Part shown: positions 39,243-46,254 of the stretch, piece by piece
How the letters are laid out: the number at the start of each line of letters is the position of its first letter
How positions within the stretch are numbered: the stretch's first letter is position 1
Origin: Streptomyces sp. NBRC 110611
Lineage (GTDB): Bacteria; Actinomycetota; Actinomycetes; Streptomycetales; Streptomycetaceae
Assembly (NCBI RefSeq): GCF_001590865.1
Contig: NZ_BBUY01000022.1
Location: 49,543 to 96,217, forward strand
DNA: 46,675 bases
Reading direction: 5' to 3'
Position numbers and translations under genes: made by a program
The notes under the pieces: generated by a model
Told to the model about the DNA's origin: nothing
The model's input: only the letters and a program-made list of their open reading frames with translations
The model's database searches: none

Positions 39243-39572
39243 ATGCTGCGCAACGGACTGGAGCCCTGGCACCTGTTGATCGTGGCCATCGTGGTGATCG
39301 TGCTGTTCGGTTCCAAGAAGCTGCCGGACACCGCACGCGCACTGGGCAAGTCGCTGCGGATCCTCAAGAGCGAGGCCAAAGCGATGAAGGATGACGGCAC
39401 GCCACCCGCCACCTACCAGCCCGGAACGCAGACACGGCCCGAACCTGGCACGGTCCACGCCTTTCCCAGCAGCCCGGCCGCCGGCCGCCCCGAGCCGGTC
39501 CACACGGAGAGCCCGCAAGAGGACCGCCCGGTCCCCTTCCGCACCGAGTCCGGCCCGTCCCCTTCCAGCTGA
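39243..39572 (+). CDS. TatA/E-family twin-arginine translocase-like protein, copy 1
   Basis: A 109-residue protein with the TatA layout: a short N-terminus, one membrane helix (PWHLLIVAIVVIVLFGSKKL), the FGSKKLPDTARALGKSLRIL amphipathic segment with the conserved FG-KKLP hinge, and a Pro/Thr/Ser-rich cytoplasmic tail. TatA oligomers form the protein-conducting element for folded proteins; streptomycetes keep a chromosomal tatA and this could be an accessory or specialised paralogue. ATG 39243 follows GAGAGGTGGG. It is divergent from LCP-2 and shares the TTGCGCAA region. No tatB or tatC accompanies it. Confidence 0.85.
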   Translation: MLRNGLEPWHLLIVAIVVIVLFGSKKLPDTARALGKSLRILKSEAKAMKDDGTPPATYQPGTQTRPEPGTVHAFPSSPAAGRPEPVHTESPQEDRPVPFRTESGPSPSS

Positions 39573-39589
39573 AGGGCGCGGATGAGCCA

Positions 39590-39645
39590 AGGTCTGGTCC
39601 TGTCGAACCCGTACCGCAGCGGCTCTCGCTTCACCTGCTACACCG
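39590..39645 (-). pseudogene. C-terminal remnant of the 76-residue protein family
   Basis: On the minus strand, codons for REPLRYGFDRTRP match GEPLRYGFDGAIP at the end of the protein at 33715, with the DNA core TACCGCAGCGGCTC shared. A TAG interrupts the frame four codons upstream (AV-stop-QVK). Nothing of the N-terminus is recognisable. Confidence 0.45.
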
Positions 39646-39739
39646 CGGCGGTGGATGCGCGGCGCCGCCGCATACCGCCGCACCGTTTCCGCCCCAGAGG
39701 CGCCCTACGAAGGGGCAGCGGCTCCGGCGACAGCTGCGG

Positions 39740-39982
39740 TCAACGACGATCGTCGCTGCCCGGCGTGGCTTCCGTGCGGGCCGGGGGCACTGTGCCCGTG
39801 CCTCCAGGGGCAACCCGTGACGCAGGCGACTGCCCTTCTCCGTCGGACTTCATCGCCTTGGCTTCGCTCTTGAGTATGCGTGCCGCCTTGCCCGCCGACC
39901 GCGCCAGCTCCGGGAGCTTCTTGGCGCCCAGCAGAAGGACGACAACGATGAGGATGAGCGCGACTTCGCTGAACCCGAGCAT
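39740..39982 (-). CDS. TatA/E-family twin-arginine translocase-like protein, copy 2
   Basis: An 80-residue TatA-like protein, MLGFSEVALILIVVVLLLGA followed by KKLPELARSAGKAARILKSE and AKAMKSDGEG. The membrane helix, the GAKKLPELARS hinge and the amphipathic helix match the family. The tail is short and Pro/Thr-rich. The segment ILKSEAKAMK is identical to one in copy 1, so the two are likely products of duplication. ATG 39982 is preferred because GGGAG lies seven bases before it; ATG 39988 would touch the ribosome-binding site. Two TatA-like proteins without tatC suggest replacement or supplementation of the host pore, or a membrane-stress role. Confidence 0.83.
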   Translation of the reverse strand: MLGFSEVALILIVVVLLLGAKKLPELARSAGKAARILKSEAKAMKSDGEGQSPASRVAPGGTGTVPPARTEATPGSDDRR

Positions 39983-40074
39983 GGACATCTCCCTACTTCC
40001 GGACTACTTCCGGGACATGGACGGTACGAACACACTGCGCCGGGCGTTACGGTCACCGCCGGGCGCGCCTGCGC

Positions 40075-40656
40075 TCACAGGTGGGTGGCGATGGCGGGGA
40101 TGAGATCCTGGAACGTGCGGCCATGGGCAGGGGCGCCGAGTGCGGCCATCTGCCAACCGGCCCCCGAGCGGTAAACCTTGGCCATGATCTGCGCGGTGTG
40201 CAGGCCGCCGCCGGTGAGGGTATAGCGGGCCAGCTCCTGACCGTTCGTCTCATCCACCAGCCGGCAGAACGCATTCTGCACTTCCTGGAAGGTCTGACCG
40301 GTGAACGAGTTGACCGTGAAGACAATCTGATCGATGTGCGCAGGCACACGCTGCAGATCCACGAGCACTGCCTCGTCATCGCCGCCATGGCCACTTCCGC
40401 CGACGACGTTGTCGCCCGTGTGCCGGACCGAGCCGTCATCGCTGATCAGATGCTGGAAGAAGACCACATCAACCGGCTGCTTCCCGGCGAACAGCACCGC
40501 CGAGGCATCCAGGTCGATCTCCTGAGCGGTGAGCCTGGCGAGGAATCCCTTACGCGGCGCGGCCTGCCAGCCCAGCCCCATCCGTACCACGCTCAGCGCG
40601 CCGCCGTCGGACTTGGTCAGGCTGACCTGCTGCCCCTTGCTCAGGTTCACGGACAT
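40075..40656 (-). CDS. Divergent TerD-family protein
   Basis: A 193-residue TerD-superfamily protein: SVNLSKGQQVSLTKSDGGAL, LTAQEIDLDASAVLFAGKQP, NVVGGSGHGGDDEAVLVDLQ, TVNSFTGQTFQEVQNAFCRL and GGLHTAQIMAKVYRSGAGWQ. It keeps the DLDASA and GDDE acidic loops but differs from the other two copies in the KGFLARL insert and the C-terminus (HGRTFQDLIPAIATHL), so it is closer to TerZ/TerX-type paralogues. ATG 40656 is the first start. Unlike the other two terD genes it has no TTGCGCAA site but carries TCTAC-N6-GTAGA 100 bp upstream, the element also found at terB. Confidence 0.88.
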   Translation of the reverse strand: MSVNLSKGQQVSLTKSDGGALSVVRMGLGWQAAPRKGFLARLTAQEIDLDASAVLFAGKQPVDVVFFQHLISDDGSVRHTGDNVVGGSGHGGDDEAVLVDLQRVPAHIDQIVFTVNSFTGQTFQEVQNAFCRLVDETNGQELARYTLTGGGLHTAQIMAKVYRSGAGWQMAALGAPAHGRTFQDLIPAIATHL

Positions 40657-40755
40657 GTCTCAACTTCCTCTGCTCTCCGACGATCTGGCAGCGGACCGGG
40701 CAACGCCACGGCTCGGCAACCCCGTCTGGCCCCGCTCTGCCGAGAAGTCCTGAAA

Positions 40756-40771
40756 TCTACAGCACCGTAGA
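40756..40771. promoter_or_regulatory. TCTAC-N6-GTAGA element upstream of the divergent terD
   Basis: TCTAC-agcacc-GTAGA lies 100 bp upstream of the minus-strand terD-type start at 40656. It is the third copy of this element. Confidence 0.6.
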
Positions 40772-40980
40772 AGTTCACGAGCCGAGACGGCACTCGGAGC
40801 ATCCGGATCCAGCACCCTCCGCGAAGCCACCCCAGGCCCGACAGCCACACCTCCGGCCGACACGACCAGCGCACCGTCGAGGGACACCACCCAGGACACC
40901 TGCCCGCAGATGACCGAATATGACTATTCTTGAAGTCGCGGGACAGTTGGACGTGGCCGTAACGGAGAATGCTGGAACCT

Positions 40981-41013
40981 TTGGTTCAGGGTTCGAGCCC
41001 CTGATGGCCCACC
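40981..41013 (+). other. tRNA 3'-end-like fragment (possible attachment-site scar)
   Basis: CAGGG-TTCGAGC-CCCTG forms a perfect T arm, followed by ATGGCCC, A and CC in the places of a 3' acceptor strand and tail. No D arm, anticodon arm or matching 5' acceptor strand lies within 80 bp upstream. Isolated tRNA 3' ends are the usual scar of integrase-mediated insertion, and this one lies at the island's right edge. Confidence 0.45.
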
Positions 41014-41437
41014 GGTCCAGCCCCTCTCTCAGGGCGCTGACCTGCCTGACCGGTCCTTGCGCCATGACGATCCGCCCCTGGGTACGTGCCATTGCCAGCG
41101 GAGCACCGTGCCCCTGCCCGTCGGCGACGACACAGGGCGGCGCAGCAGCGTGCGTCGGACACCTGTCCGGCGGGCCTCGCGACCGCGAAGCCGTCAGCTG
41201 TGCACTGTATGGAGGTGCACGCGGAACAGGGTGTCTGCGGCAGGGCGCCGGACGATATGCAGGTGCCCGGTAGTGACCGGCTTCGCCGGGCGCTCAGGCT
41301 CCTGCCGGAAGCCGCCGTCGCCCGACGGCTGGGAATGACCGGCGACTTCAAGACGCTCAGTCCCCAGCCGCCGCACCCACCCGCCTTCGGCAGATTTCCA
41401 CGCAGCGATGAGCCGCGTCTGGCCGTAATCTGCGGTC

Positions 41438-41920
41438 ATGACAGAGGCCCTGCCCCTGACTCAGGCCGAAGCCTTCGAGCTGCTGGTGGTCGGCAACGAG
41501 CACTTCGTTGCGGGCGTGTCGGAGCACCCGAACCAGGACGCCGCGCGCCGCGCCGAGACCGCACCCGCTCAGCGCCCGTTCGCCGCACTGTTCGGCTGCT
41601 CCGACTCACGCCTGGCCGCTGAGATCATTTTTGTCCGGGGCCTGGGTGACCTGTTCGTGGTCCGCGCCGCGGGCCACGTGGCGGGTTCGGAGGTGCTGGG
41701 CAGCATCGAGTACGGCGTGAGCGTGCTGGACTGCCCGCTGGTCGTGTTGCTGGGCCACGACTCGTGCGGCGCGGTGGCGGCCACCTGTGCAGCCCTGGCC
41801 GACGGCGTCGGCACCACGGGGGACCTGCCCGAAGCGCTGGCTGTCCCGCCGTCCGCCCGTGCTCCGGCCCCGGCCGCGTCTCCCGACAGCCTCGCCACCC
41901 AACGACGGGCTGAGTATCAC
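41438..41920 (+). pseudogene. Beta-carbonic anhydrase, truncated at the 3' end
   Basis: ATG 41438 opens a beta-carbonic anhydrase (CO2 hydration) with the zinc residues in place: FGCSDSRLAAEIIF (Cys54, Asp56) and LLGHDSCGAVAATC (His107, Cys110), plus DLFVVRAAGHVAGSEVLGSI. After about residue 128 (GVGTTGDLP) the sequence stops resembling the family. The normal C-terminal helices are missing, and the frame runs on into bases antisense to the kinase gene, stopping only at 42322. The break point is approximate. The enzyme is probably inactive or unstable; family members are about 190-220 residues. Confidence 0.65.
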
Positions 41921-41947
41921 GCTCGCTCAGCTACTAGTAGGTCTGTG

Positions 41948-42898
41948 TCAGCCGTTCACACCGCCCGCGAAGGGCATCGTCTGCCACTGGTCGACGGCGG
42001 GCTTGAGGTACTCCATCAGCTCGGGCAGCTGCGGGGCCAGCGTGAGGGTGGCGACGACCCGCAGCATGCCCAGGGCATTGACGAAGCCCAGGACCTCCTC
42101 GTCGAGCGGCCTCGTGCCGTTGCGCCGCGCGCCGCGGTTGTAGGCGGCTACGTGCTCGGGTCCGAGAGCGGCAAGGTCCCACTCGACGGGCCCCAGCGTG
42201 ACCAGTTCGAAGTCGGCGTAGAGGTCACCGTCCACCCCGGAGAAGATGTTCGCAGGCGGGGAGTCGCCATGGATGGGCTGGAGGCCGACGCCCGGGAACC
42301 GGGCCTCGAAGGCCGTGCGTGAGCGCACGAGGGGTTCAAGGATCTGCCACTCGCGGCGGGCGCGGTCCAGCTCGGCCGCACCGATCAGGGTGGGGTGCTG
42401 GTCGAGCCGGGCAAGGCTCTCCGTGATGAACTGCGGATCGCCCGCGGACAGAAACTCCAGGCGGCCCGGGTAGGCGCGCAGTGCCGCATGCAGGTCGGCG
42501 ACGCTCTCGGCGTTCGCCACGTAGTCGGGTTCCTTGTCCCGGTCCTCCTCGACGAACGGCCAGAACGTCATCGAGAAACCGTCGCGCTGCACGGGTTCCC
42601 GCGGCACGAGCGGGCTGGGCGCGATCACGGGGATTCCCTGGTCGGCGAGCCACCGTGTCACGTCCAGCTCATCCCGCTGGCGGCGCGCGAGGGCGACCAG
42701 GTCGTCCGGGTACGGCAGGACGGTGGGAATCCGGACCACGACCGGCGAGGGCGCCAGGTGGACAACGACGGAGAAGACGTCGTGCAGCACCATGGGGTCG
42801 GTGACGGTCAGGCCGAGCTCGCGCCCTGCCGCGACGGCAGCCTCGACGGCGGCGGAGGTGCGGCCGGCGAGCTGTTGTGGTGTCAGGAAGGTGATCAT
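41948..42898 (-). CDS. APH-type phosphotransferase (aminoglycoside/choline-kinase-like)
   Basis: A 316-residue kinase-fold protein. The Brenner motif PIHGDSPPANIFS and the metal-binding YADFELVTLGPVEWDLAALG are present, with upstream segments PVVVRIPTVLPY and FWPFVEEDRDKE typical of the N-lobe and linker. Such proteins phosphorylate aminoglycosides, macrolides, choline or related small molecules; the substrate cannot be read from sequence. The second Asp is within DFE rather than DWE, and the HGD Asp is followed by SPPAN rather than LxxxN, slightly off consensus. ATG 42898 follows GGAGCC on the minus strand. Its neighbour upstream is an ABC-F gene on the same strand, so this may be a two-gene resistance unit. 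Confidence 0.82.
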   Translation of the reverse strand: MITFLTPQQLAGRTSAAVEAAVAAGRELGLTVTDPMVLHDVFSVVVHLAPSPVVVRIPTVLPYPDDLVALARRQRDELDVTRWLADQGIPVIAPSPLVPREPVQRDGFSMTFWPFVEEDRDKEPDYVANAESVADLHAALRAYPGRLEFLSAGDPQFITESLARLDQHPTLIGAAELDRARREWQILEPLVRSRTAFEARFPGVGLQPIHGDSPPANIFSGVDGDLYADFELVTLGPVEWDLAALGPEHVAAYNRGARRNGTRPLDEEVLGFVNALGMLRVVATLTLAPQLPELMEYLKPAVDQWQTMPFAGGVNG

Positions 42899-42988
42899 GG
42901 CTCCATCGTTTCAGTGGGATTTCTGGCTGTTGGGCAGGTCGGAGCGGGGGCGCGTGGGCCGCTCACGGCGGAGGCGAACCCCACGGAG

Positions 42989-44641
42989 TCAGCGCCTGCG
43001 GCCGGCACGCAGCTCCAGCTGCTCCCCCTCGAAGCCCTCGTGGAAGCCGCGATCGTGCGACACCATGACCACCGCCCCCGGGTACGCCACGAGCGCGGCC
43101 TGAAGGTCCTCGACCAGGTCGAGCGCGATGTGGTTGGTCGGCTCGTCGAGGACGAGGAGGTCCGCGGGCCACGTCACCAGGCGGGCGATCTGCAGCCGCC
43201 GCTGCTGTCCCGCGGACAGGGCGGCGACCGGGACGTGCAGCTCCTCCTCACGGAACAGGCCCAGTGCCAGGAGCTGTTCGGCGTACTCGTCCGGCAGCCC
43301 GGGCCACCCGGCAGCGAACGCGGCGAGCAGCGGGAGCCGCGTGGAGTGCGCGGGCAGTTCCTGCGCGAGGTAGCCGATCCGGGCCGGGCGACGTGCCGTG
43401 CCCGCGTCCGGCTCCATGTCGCCCGCCAGGACGCGCAGGAGCGTCGACTTGCCTGCCCCGTTCTCGCCCGTGACCAGCAGCCGCTGTCCGGGCGCGATCG
43501 CCAGGAGCCCGTCCAGACACAGCCGCTCGCCGACCCGTACACCGTCGAACTCGGCGAGGGGGCCCTGGGCGGGGCCGTCTGCCGCCGACAGCGCCGTCGT
43601 GAAGCGGAGCGGCGCCGGCGGCTCCGCCACCGGGTTGCGCCGCAGCTGCGCCAGGCGCTCCCGGACGGAGCGCACCTGCCCGCCGAGCTTCGCCTCGCTG
43701 GACCGGCGGTGCTTGCCGAAACCCTGCTTCGGGTCGCGGCCGGTGGTGGCCAGCCGCCTACCCGCGGCCTCGAGCAGCTCCTCCATGCGGGCCACCTCCT
43801 CGACCCAGTCCGCGTACCGCTGCTCCGCGCCGCGCCGAGCGGCGGCCTTCGCGGCGCGGTAGCCGGCCCAGCCGTCGCCGTACCGGCGCACCGTGCGCTC
43901 ATCCCGGTCGACTTCGAGAATGGTGGTGGCGACGCGCTCCAGGAAGCCGCGGTCGTGGGTGACCGCGACGACGGTGCCGCGGTGTGCGCGCAGGCGCTCC
44001 TCCAGCCAGCGCACGGCCGCCGCATCGAGGTGGTTCGTCGGCTCGTCGAGGAGCAGCAGCTCGGGAGCGGCGGCCAGCACGCAGGCGAGCGCGAGCCTCG
44101 ACTGCTCGCCGCCGGACAGCGATCCCAGCACGCGGTCGCGTGCGATCCCGGCGAGCCCGAGTCCGTGCAGGGCGGCATCCACGCGGGCATCCGCCTCGTA
44201 ACCGCCGCGTTCCTCGTACGCGATCAGCAGTTCGCCGTATGCGGCGAGATCCTCTTCCGCCGCCTCGCGGAGGGACTCCTCCGCCACCCGCAACTGGCGC
44301 TCCATATCGCGCAGTTCGGCGAGGGCGAGGTCGACGGCGTCCTGCACGGTGCAGTCCGCATCGAGGTCGAGGGTCTGGGCGAGATGGCCGGTGCCGCCGG
44401 GGAAGCTGACGGTGATCTCCCCGGCGTCCGGCATCTCGGCTGCGGCGAGCAGCCGCAGCAGGGTGGACTTGCCGGAGCCGTTCTCGCCGATGACGGCGGC
44501 CTTCTCGCCCGGACGGACGGTGAAGCAGACCTGGTCGAGGACGGTCCGGGTGCCATAGGACTTGGTGACGTCCTTGACGGACAGCTGCGCCACGGCAGCG
44601 GGGGCGACGGTGGGCACGGAGGTGTGGGCGCGGTCGCGCAT
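42989..44641 (-). CDS. ABC-F family ribosome-protection protein
   Basis: A 550-residue soluble protein with two ABC ATPase domains and no membrane segment, the layout of antibiotic-resistance ABC-F factors that displace drugs from the ribosomal exit tunnel. NBD1 has GENGSGKSTLLRLL, LGSLSGGEQSRLALACVL and LLLLDEPTNHLD. NBD2 has VTGENGAGKSTLLRVL, ALSAGQQRRLQIARLV and LLVLDEPTNHI. The linker between them (about 240-320; EQRYADWVEEVARMEELLEA) is the helical P-site tRNA-interaction arm and is long, as in resistance factors. ATG 44641 starts MRDRAHTSVPTVAPAAVAQL; the domain proper begins at LSVKDVTKSYG. A seven-codon leader ORF and a hairpin sit directly upstream, so drug-dependent attenuation is likely. 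It is similar in layout to TlrC/Lmr-type factors, but the drug class is unknown. Confidence 0.88.
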   Translation of the reverse strand: MRDRAHTSVPTVAPAAVAQLSVKDVTKSYGTRTVLDQVCFTVRPGEKAAVIGENGSGKSTLLRLLAAAEMPDAGEITVSFPGGTGHLAQTLDLDADCTVQDAVDLALAELRDMERQLRVAEESLREAAEEDLAAYGELLIAYEERGGYEADARVDAALHGLGLAGIARDRVLGSLSGGEQSRLALACVLAAAPELLLLDEPTNHLDAAAVRWLEERLRAHRGTVVAVTHDRGFLERVATTILEVDRDERTVRRYGDGWAGYRAAKAAARRGAEQRYADWVEEVARMEELLEAAGRRLATTGRDPKQGFGKHRRSSEAKLGGQVRSVRERLAQLRRNPVAEPPAPLRFTTALSAADGPAQGPLAEFDGVRVGERLCLDGLLAIAPGQRLLVTGENGAGKSTLLRVLAGDMEPDAGTARRPARIGYLAQELPAHSTRLPLLAAFAAGWPGLPDEYAEQLLALGLFREEELHVPVAALSAGQQRRLQIARLVTWPADLLVLDEPTNHIALDLVEDLQAALVAYPGAVVMVSHDRGFHEGFEGEQLELRAGRRR

Positions 44642-44671
44642 AGGACTTTCCCTGGGTATGCGAAGGGTCTA

Positions 44672-44705
44672 CGGGCAGCGGAAACGGCGGTATCGGCCGT
44701 GCCCG
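44672..44705 (-). promoter_or_regulatory. Attenuator-like hairpin between leader ORF and ABC-F gene
   Basis: CGGGCA and TGCCCG enclose an inner stem ACGGC-cgatacc-GCCGT. The structure begins four bases after the leader stop codon and ends 31 bases before the ABC-F ATG, the expected place for a terminator or ribosome-binding-site-blocking stem controlled by ribosome stalling. Confidence 0.5.
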
Positions 44706-44708
44706 GAC

Positions 44709-44732
44709 TCACACGAAGAAGAGGAAAGCCAT
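44709..44732 (-). CDS. Seven-codon leader peptide MAFLFFV upstream of the ABC-F gene
   Basis: On the minus strand ATG at 44732 follows GGTGGGGGC and encodes M-A-F-L-F-F-V before TGA (44711-44709). Phe/Leu-rich micro-ORFs of this kind precede ABC-F resistance genes and cause drug-dependent stalling. Its hydrophobic composition, ribosome-binding site and position support function; it is far too short for usual gene finders. Confidence 0.6.
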   Translation of the reverse strand: MAFLFFV

Positions 44733-44747
44733 GCCCCCACCATAGCA

Positions 44748-44760
44748 AGACGAATCGTCT
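44748..44760. promoter_or_regulatory. Palindrome in the ABC-F promoter region
   Basis: AGACGA-a-TCGTCT is a 13-bp dyad, followed by CGTCT again at 44761. It lies 16 bp upstream of the leader ORF, in the likely promoter, and looks like a TetR-type operator. No regulator gene is adjacent. Confidence 0.45.
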
Positions 44761-44862
44761 CGTCTCAATGTGTACGCGACGCGAAGTCCGTGATCCGCAG
44801 CACCCTCGTTCATCCGGGAGTGGTGAGGTCTGGGAAGCCCTTCACCGGTTCTCCGCGGCCGA

Positions 44863-45590
44863 TCAGGCGGCGTCCACCAGGGGCCGGGAGCGAGGCACGG
44901 CAGCGGCCGTGCCCAGGCCGAGGCGCCCGTCCATGTCCAGGCGGAAGATGCCGTACGGGATGACGCTGGACGAGAACAGCACGATCAGGCCGCGCCGGCC
45001 CTCGTCGCTCAGCTCTTCGCCCACGCTGGTTCGGCCAGGACCTGTAGCACCAACAGGGTGCTGGCGTGCACGGGTGCGGACTGGAGCAGGTGTAGGGCGA
45101 GCATCGAGGTCTCGGCACACCTCTTGTCCGGGCCGGTCAGCGCGTCGGCCTTGCATAGTGCAGCACGGTGTTCGCGCTGTTCCAGTTCTCCACGACCTGG
45201 AGCCACCGTGAATCTCCCAGCGCAGGCCGAAGCTGGCCAGGTAGTCGCAGGCGCAAACCGTGCGCACAGCACGGCCGCGAGTCCATGCCCACCGCGCCCA
45301 GGTCGCGCTTGAGCACAGCCAGCAGGGCGGTGCCGTCCTCGTTGTCCTCGGCCACCAGACCGAGGAGCCGGACCATGCCCGCTTCGCCCAGACGGTCGAT
45401 GTCAGGCCGCAGAACGCCTTCTCCCACCGGCCGAGCGCCACGACAAGCACCTTCTCGATCCGGGTGCGGGCCCACCTGCGCGAACTCCTCATGGCTGCGG
45501 CGTCCCCCCCCCGCTATCGACAAGCAACTCTGCCTCTTCGAGAGCTGGATCGTCGACCATCTCGCCGCCATCGCCAACCCCGAACACACA
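44863..45590 (-). mobile_element. Tn3-family transposase remnant, frame-broken
   Basis: Pieces of the C-terminal half of a Tn3-type transposase appear in order on the minus strand but in different frames: VRLLGLVAEDNEDGTALLAV, then RAVRTVCACDYLASFGLRWE, then QVVENWNSANTVLHYARPTR, then DALTGPDKRCAETSMLALHL, and finally LFSSSVIPYGIFRLDMDGRL ending at 44863. Several indels separate them, and the catalytic N-terminal portion and the terminal repeats are missing. It is an inactive fossil of a transposon. Confidence 0.65.
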
Positions 45591-45636
45591 GACCGTCCGC
45601 CGGTTCGCCACCTGGGATTGTCCTACCGAAACTCCG

Positions 45637-45925
45637 AGCTCCGCCCCGATCGACGCCCCCTCGCCCCCCGGCAGCCGGAAGTACGCCGCAGACCAGGTCA
45701 AGCACGCGACGACCTTCCTGAATTGGCCCGACGGCCACAACCGGACTCTGGCCGCCTGAGGCCAGGCCGACATCGACCTCTGGCATGTCGAGCGAAACGA
45801 GCGCGACCGGAACACCGTCCGGCCCTTCCTGCTGTGGTGCCAATCCGCCAAGCTCACCCGACGCTTCCGGCTGCCTTCGCAGGCAACCCGCCGGGCAGCC
45901 CCCGCTCTCTCAGAACAAGCACCAA
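45637..45925 (+). pseudogene. Tyrosine-recombinase/integrase remnant
   Basis: In one frame from 45676 the sequence reads RKYAADQVKHATTFLNWPDG and HNRTLAA, a TGA at 45757, then GQADIDLWHVERNERDRNTV and RPFLLWCQSAKLTRRFRLPS. This is like the N-terminal, core-binding part of actinomycete phage-type integrases. The stop and the missing catalytic R-H-R-Y domain show it is dead. Limits are approximate. Confidence 0.5.
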
Positions 45926-46254
45926 CGAGCCAGACAGGCCCACCCTCCGGTGGGCCGGACAACGCTGCAGCCGGGCCCCGACTCAAGGAGTCAGCAGCCG
46001 GGGCTCACGGCGCGGGAAGCGGCCGCAACCTCGCCCATCACCGCCTCCCTCCATACCTGCTCCGCTGTCGCGGCCACCTGGCCCTTGATCGCATTAACAA
46101 GCATTCATGATCACGATGGCCGTTCATCTGCCCACAGGCACCCCCGCTGATCAGGGAAAACCCTTTAACGATCAAGAACTACAGGTGTCGTTTCTGTTCT
46201 GCCCGCGTTCCGGGAGGTAGCTTGGTGGAGAGGCCCTTAAAGGAGGGCGATTCG

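Larger units (their letters stand above)
40657..41437. other. 781-bp gene-free region
   Basis: No gene is supported. It holds the TCTAC-N6-GTAGA site (40756), an AT-richer stretch near 40915-40935 and a tRNA 3'-end-like fragment (40981). The remainder has no structure I trust. Confidence 0.5.
44806..46254. other. 1.4-kb graveyard of mobile-element fragments
   Basis: No intact gene lies between the ABC-F leader and the NfeD-type gene. The region contains a frame-broken Tn3 transposase end (minus), a decayed integrase (plus) and a 330-bp tail with no recognisable content before the NfeD start. Confidence 0.6.

Noticed and set aside
41194..41439. Small minus-strand ORF before the carbonic anhydrase
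   Set aside because: There is no ribosome-binding site, no recognisable domain, and equally long open frames on the other strand.
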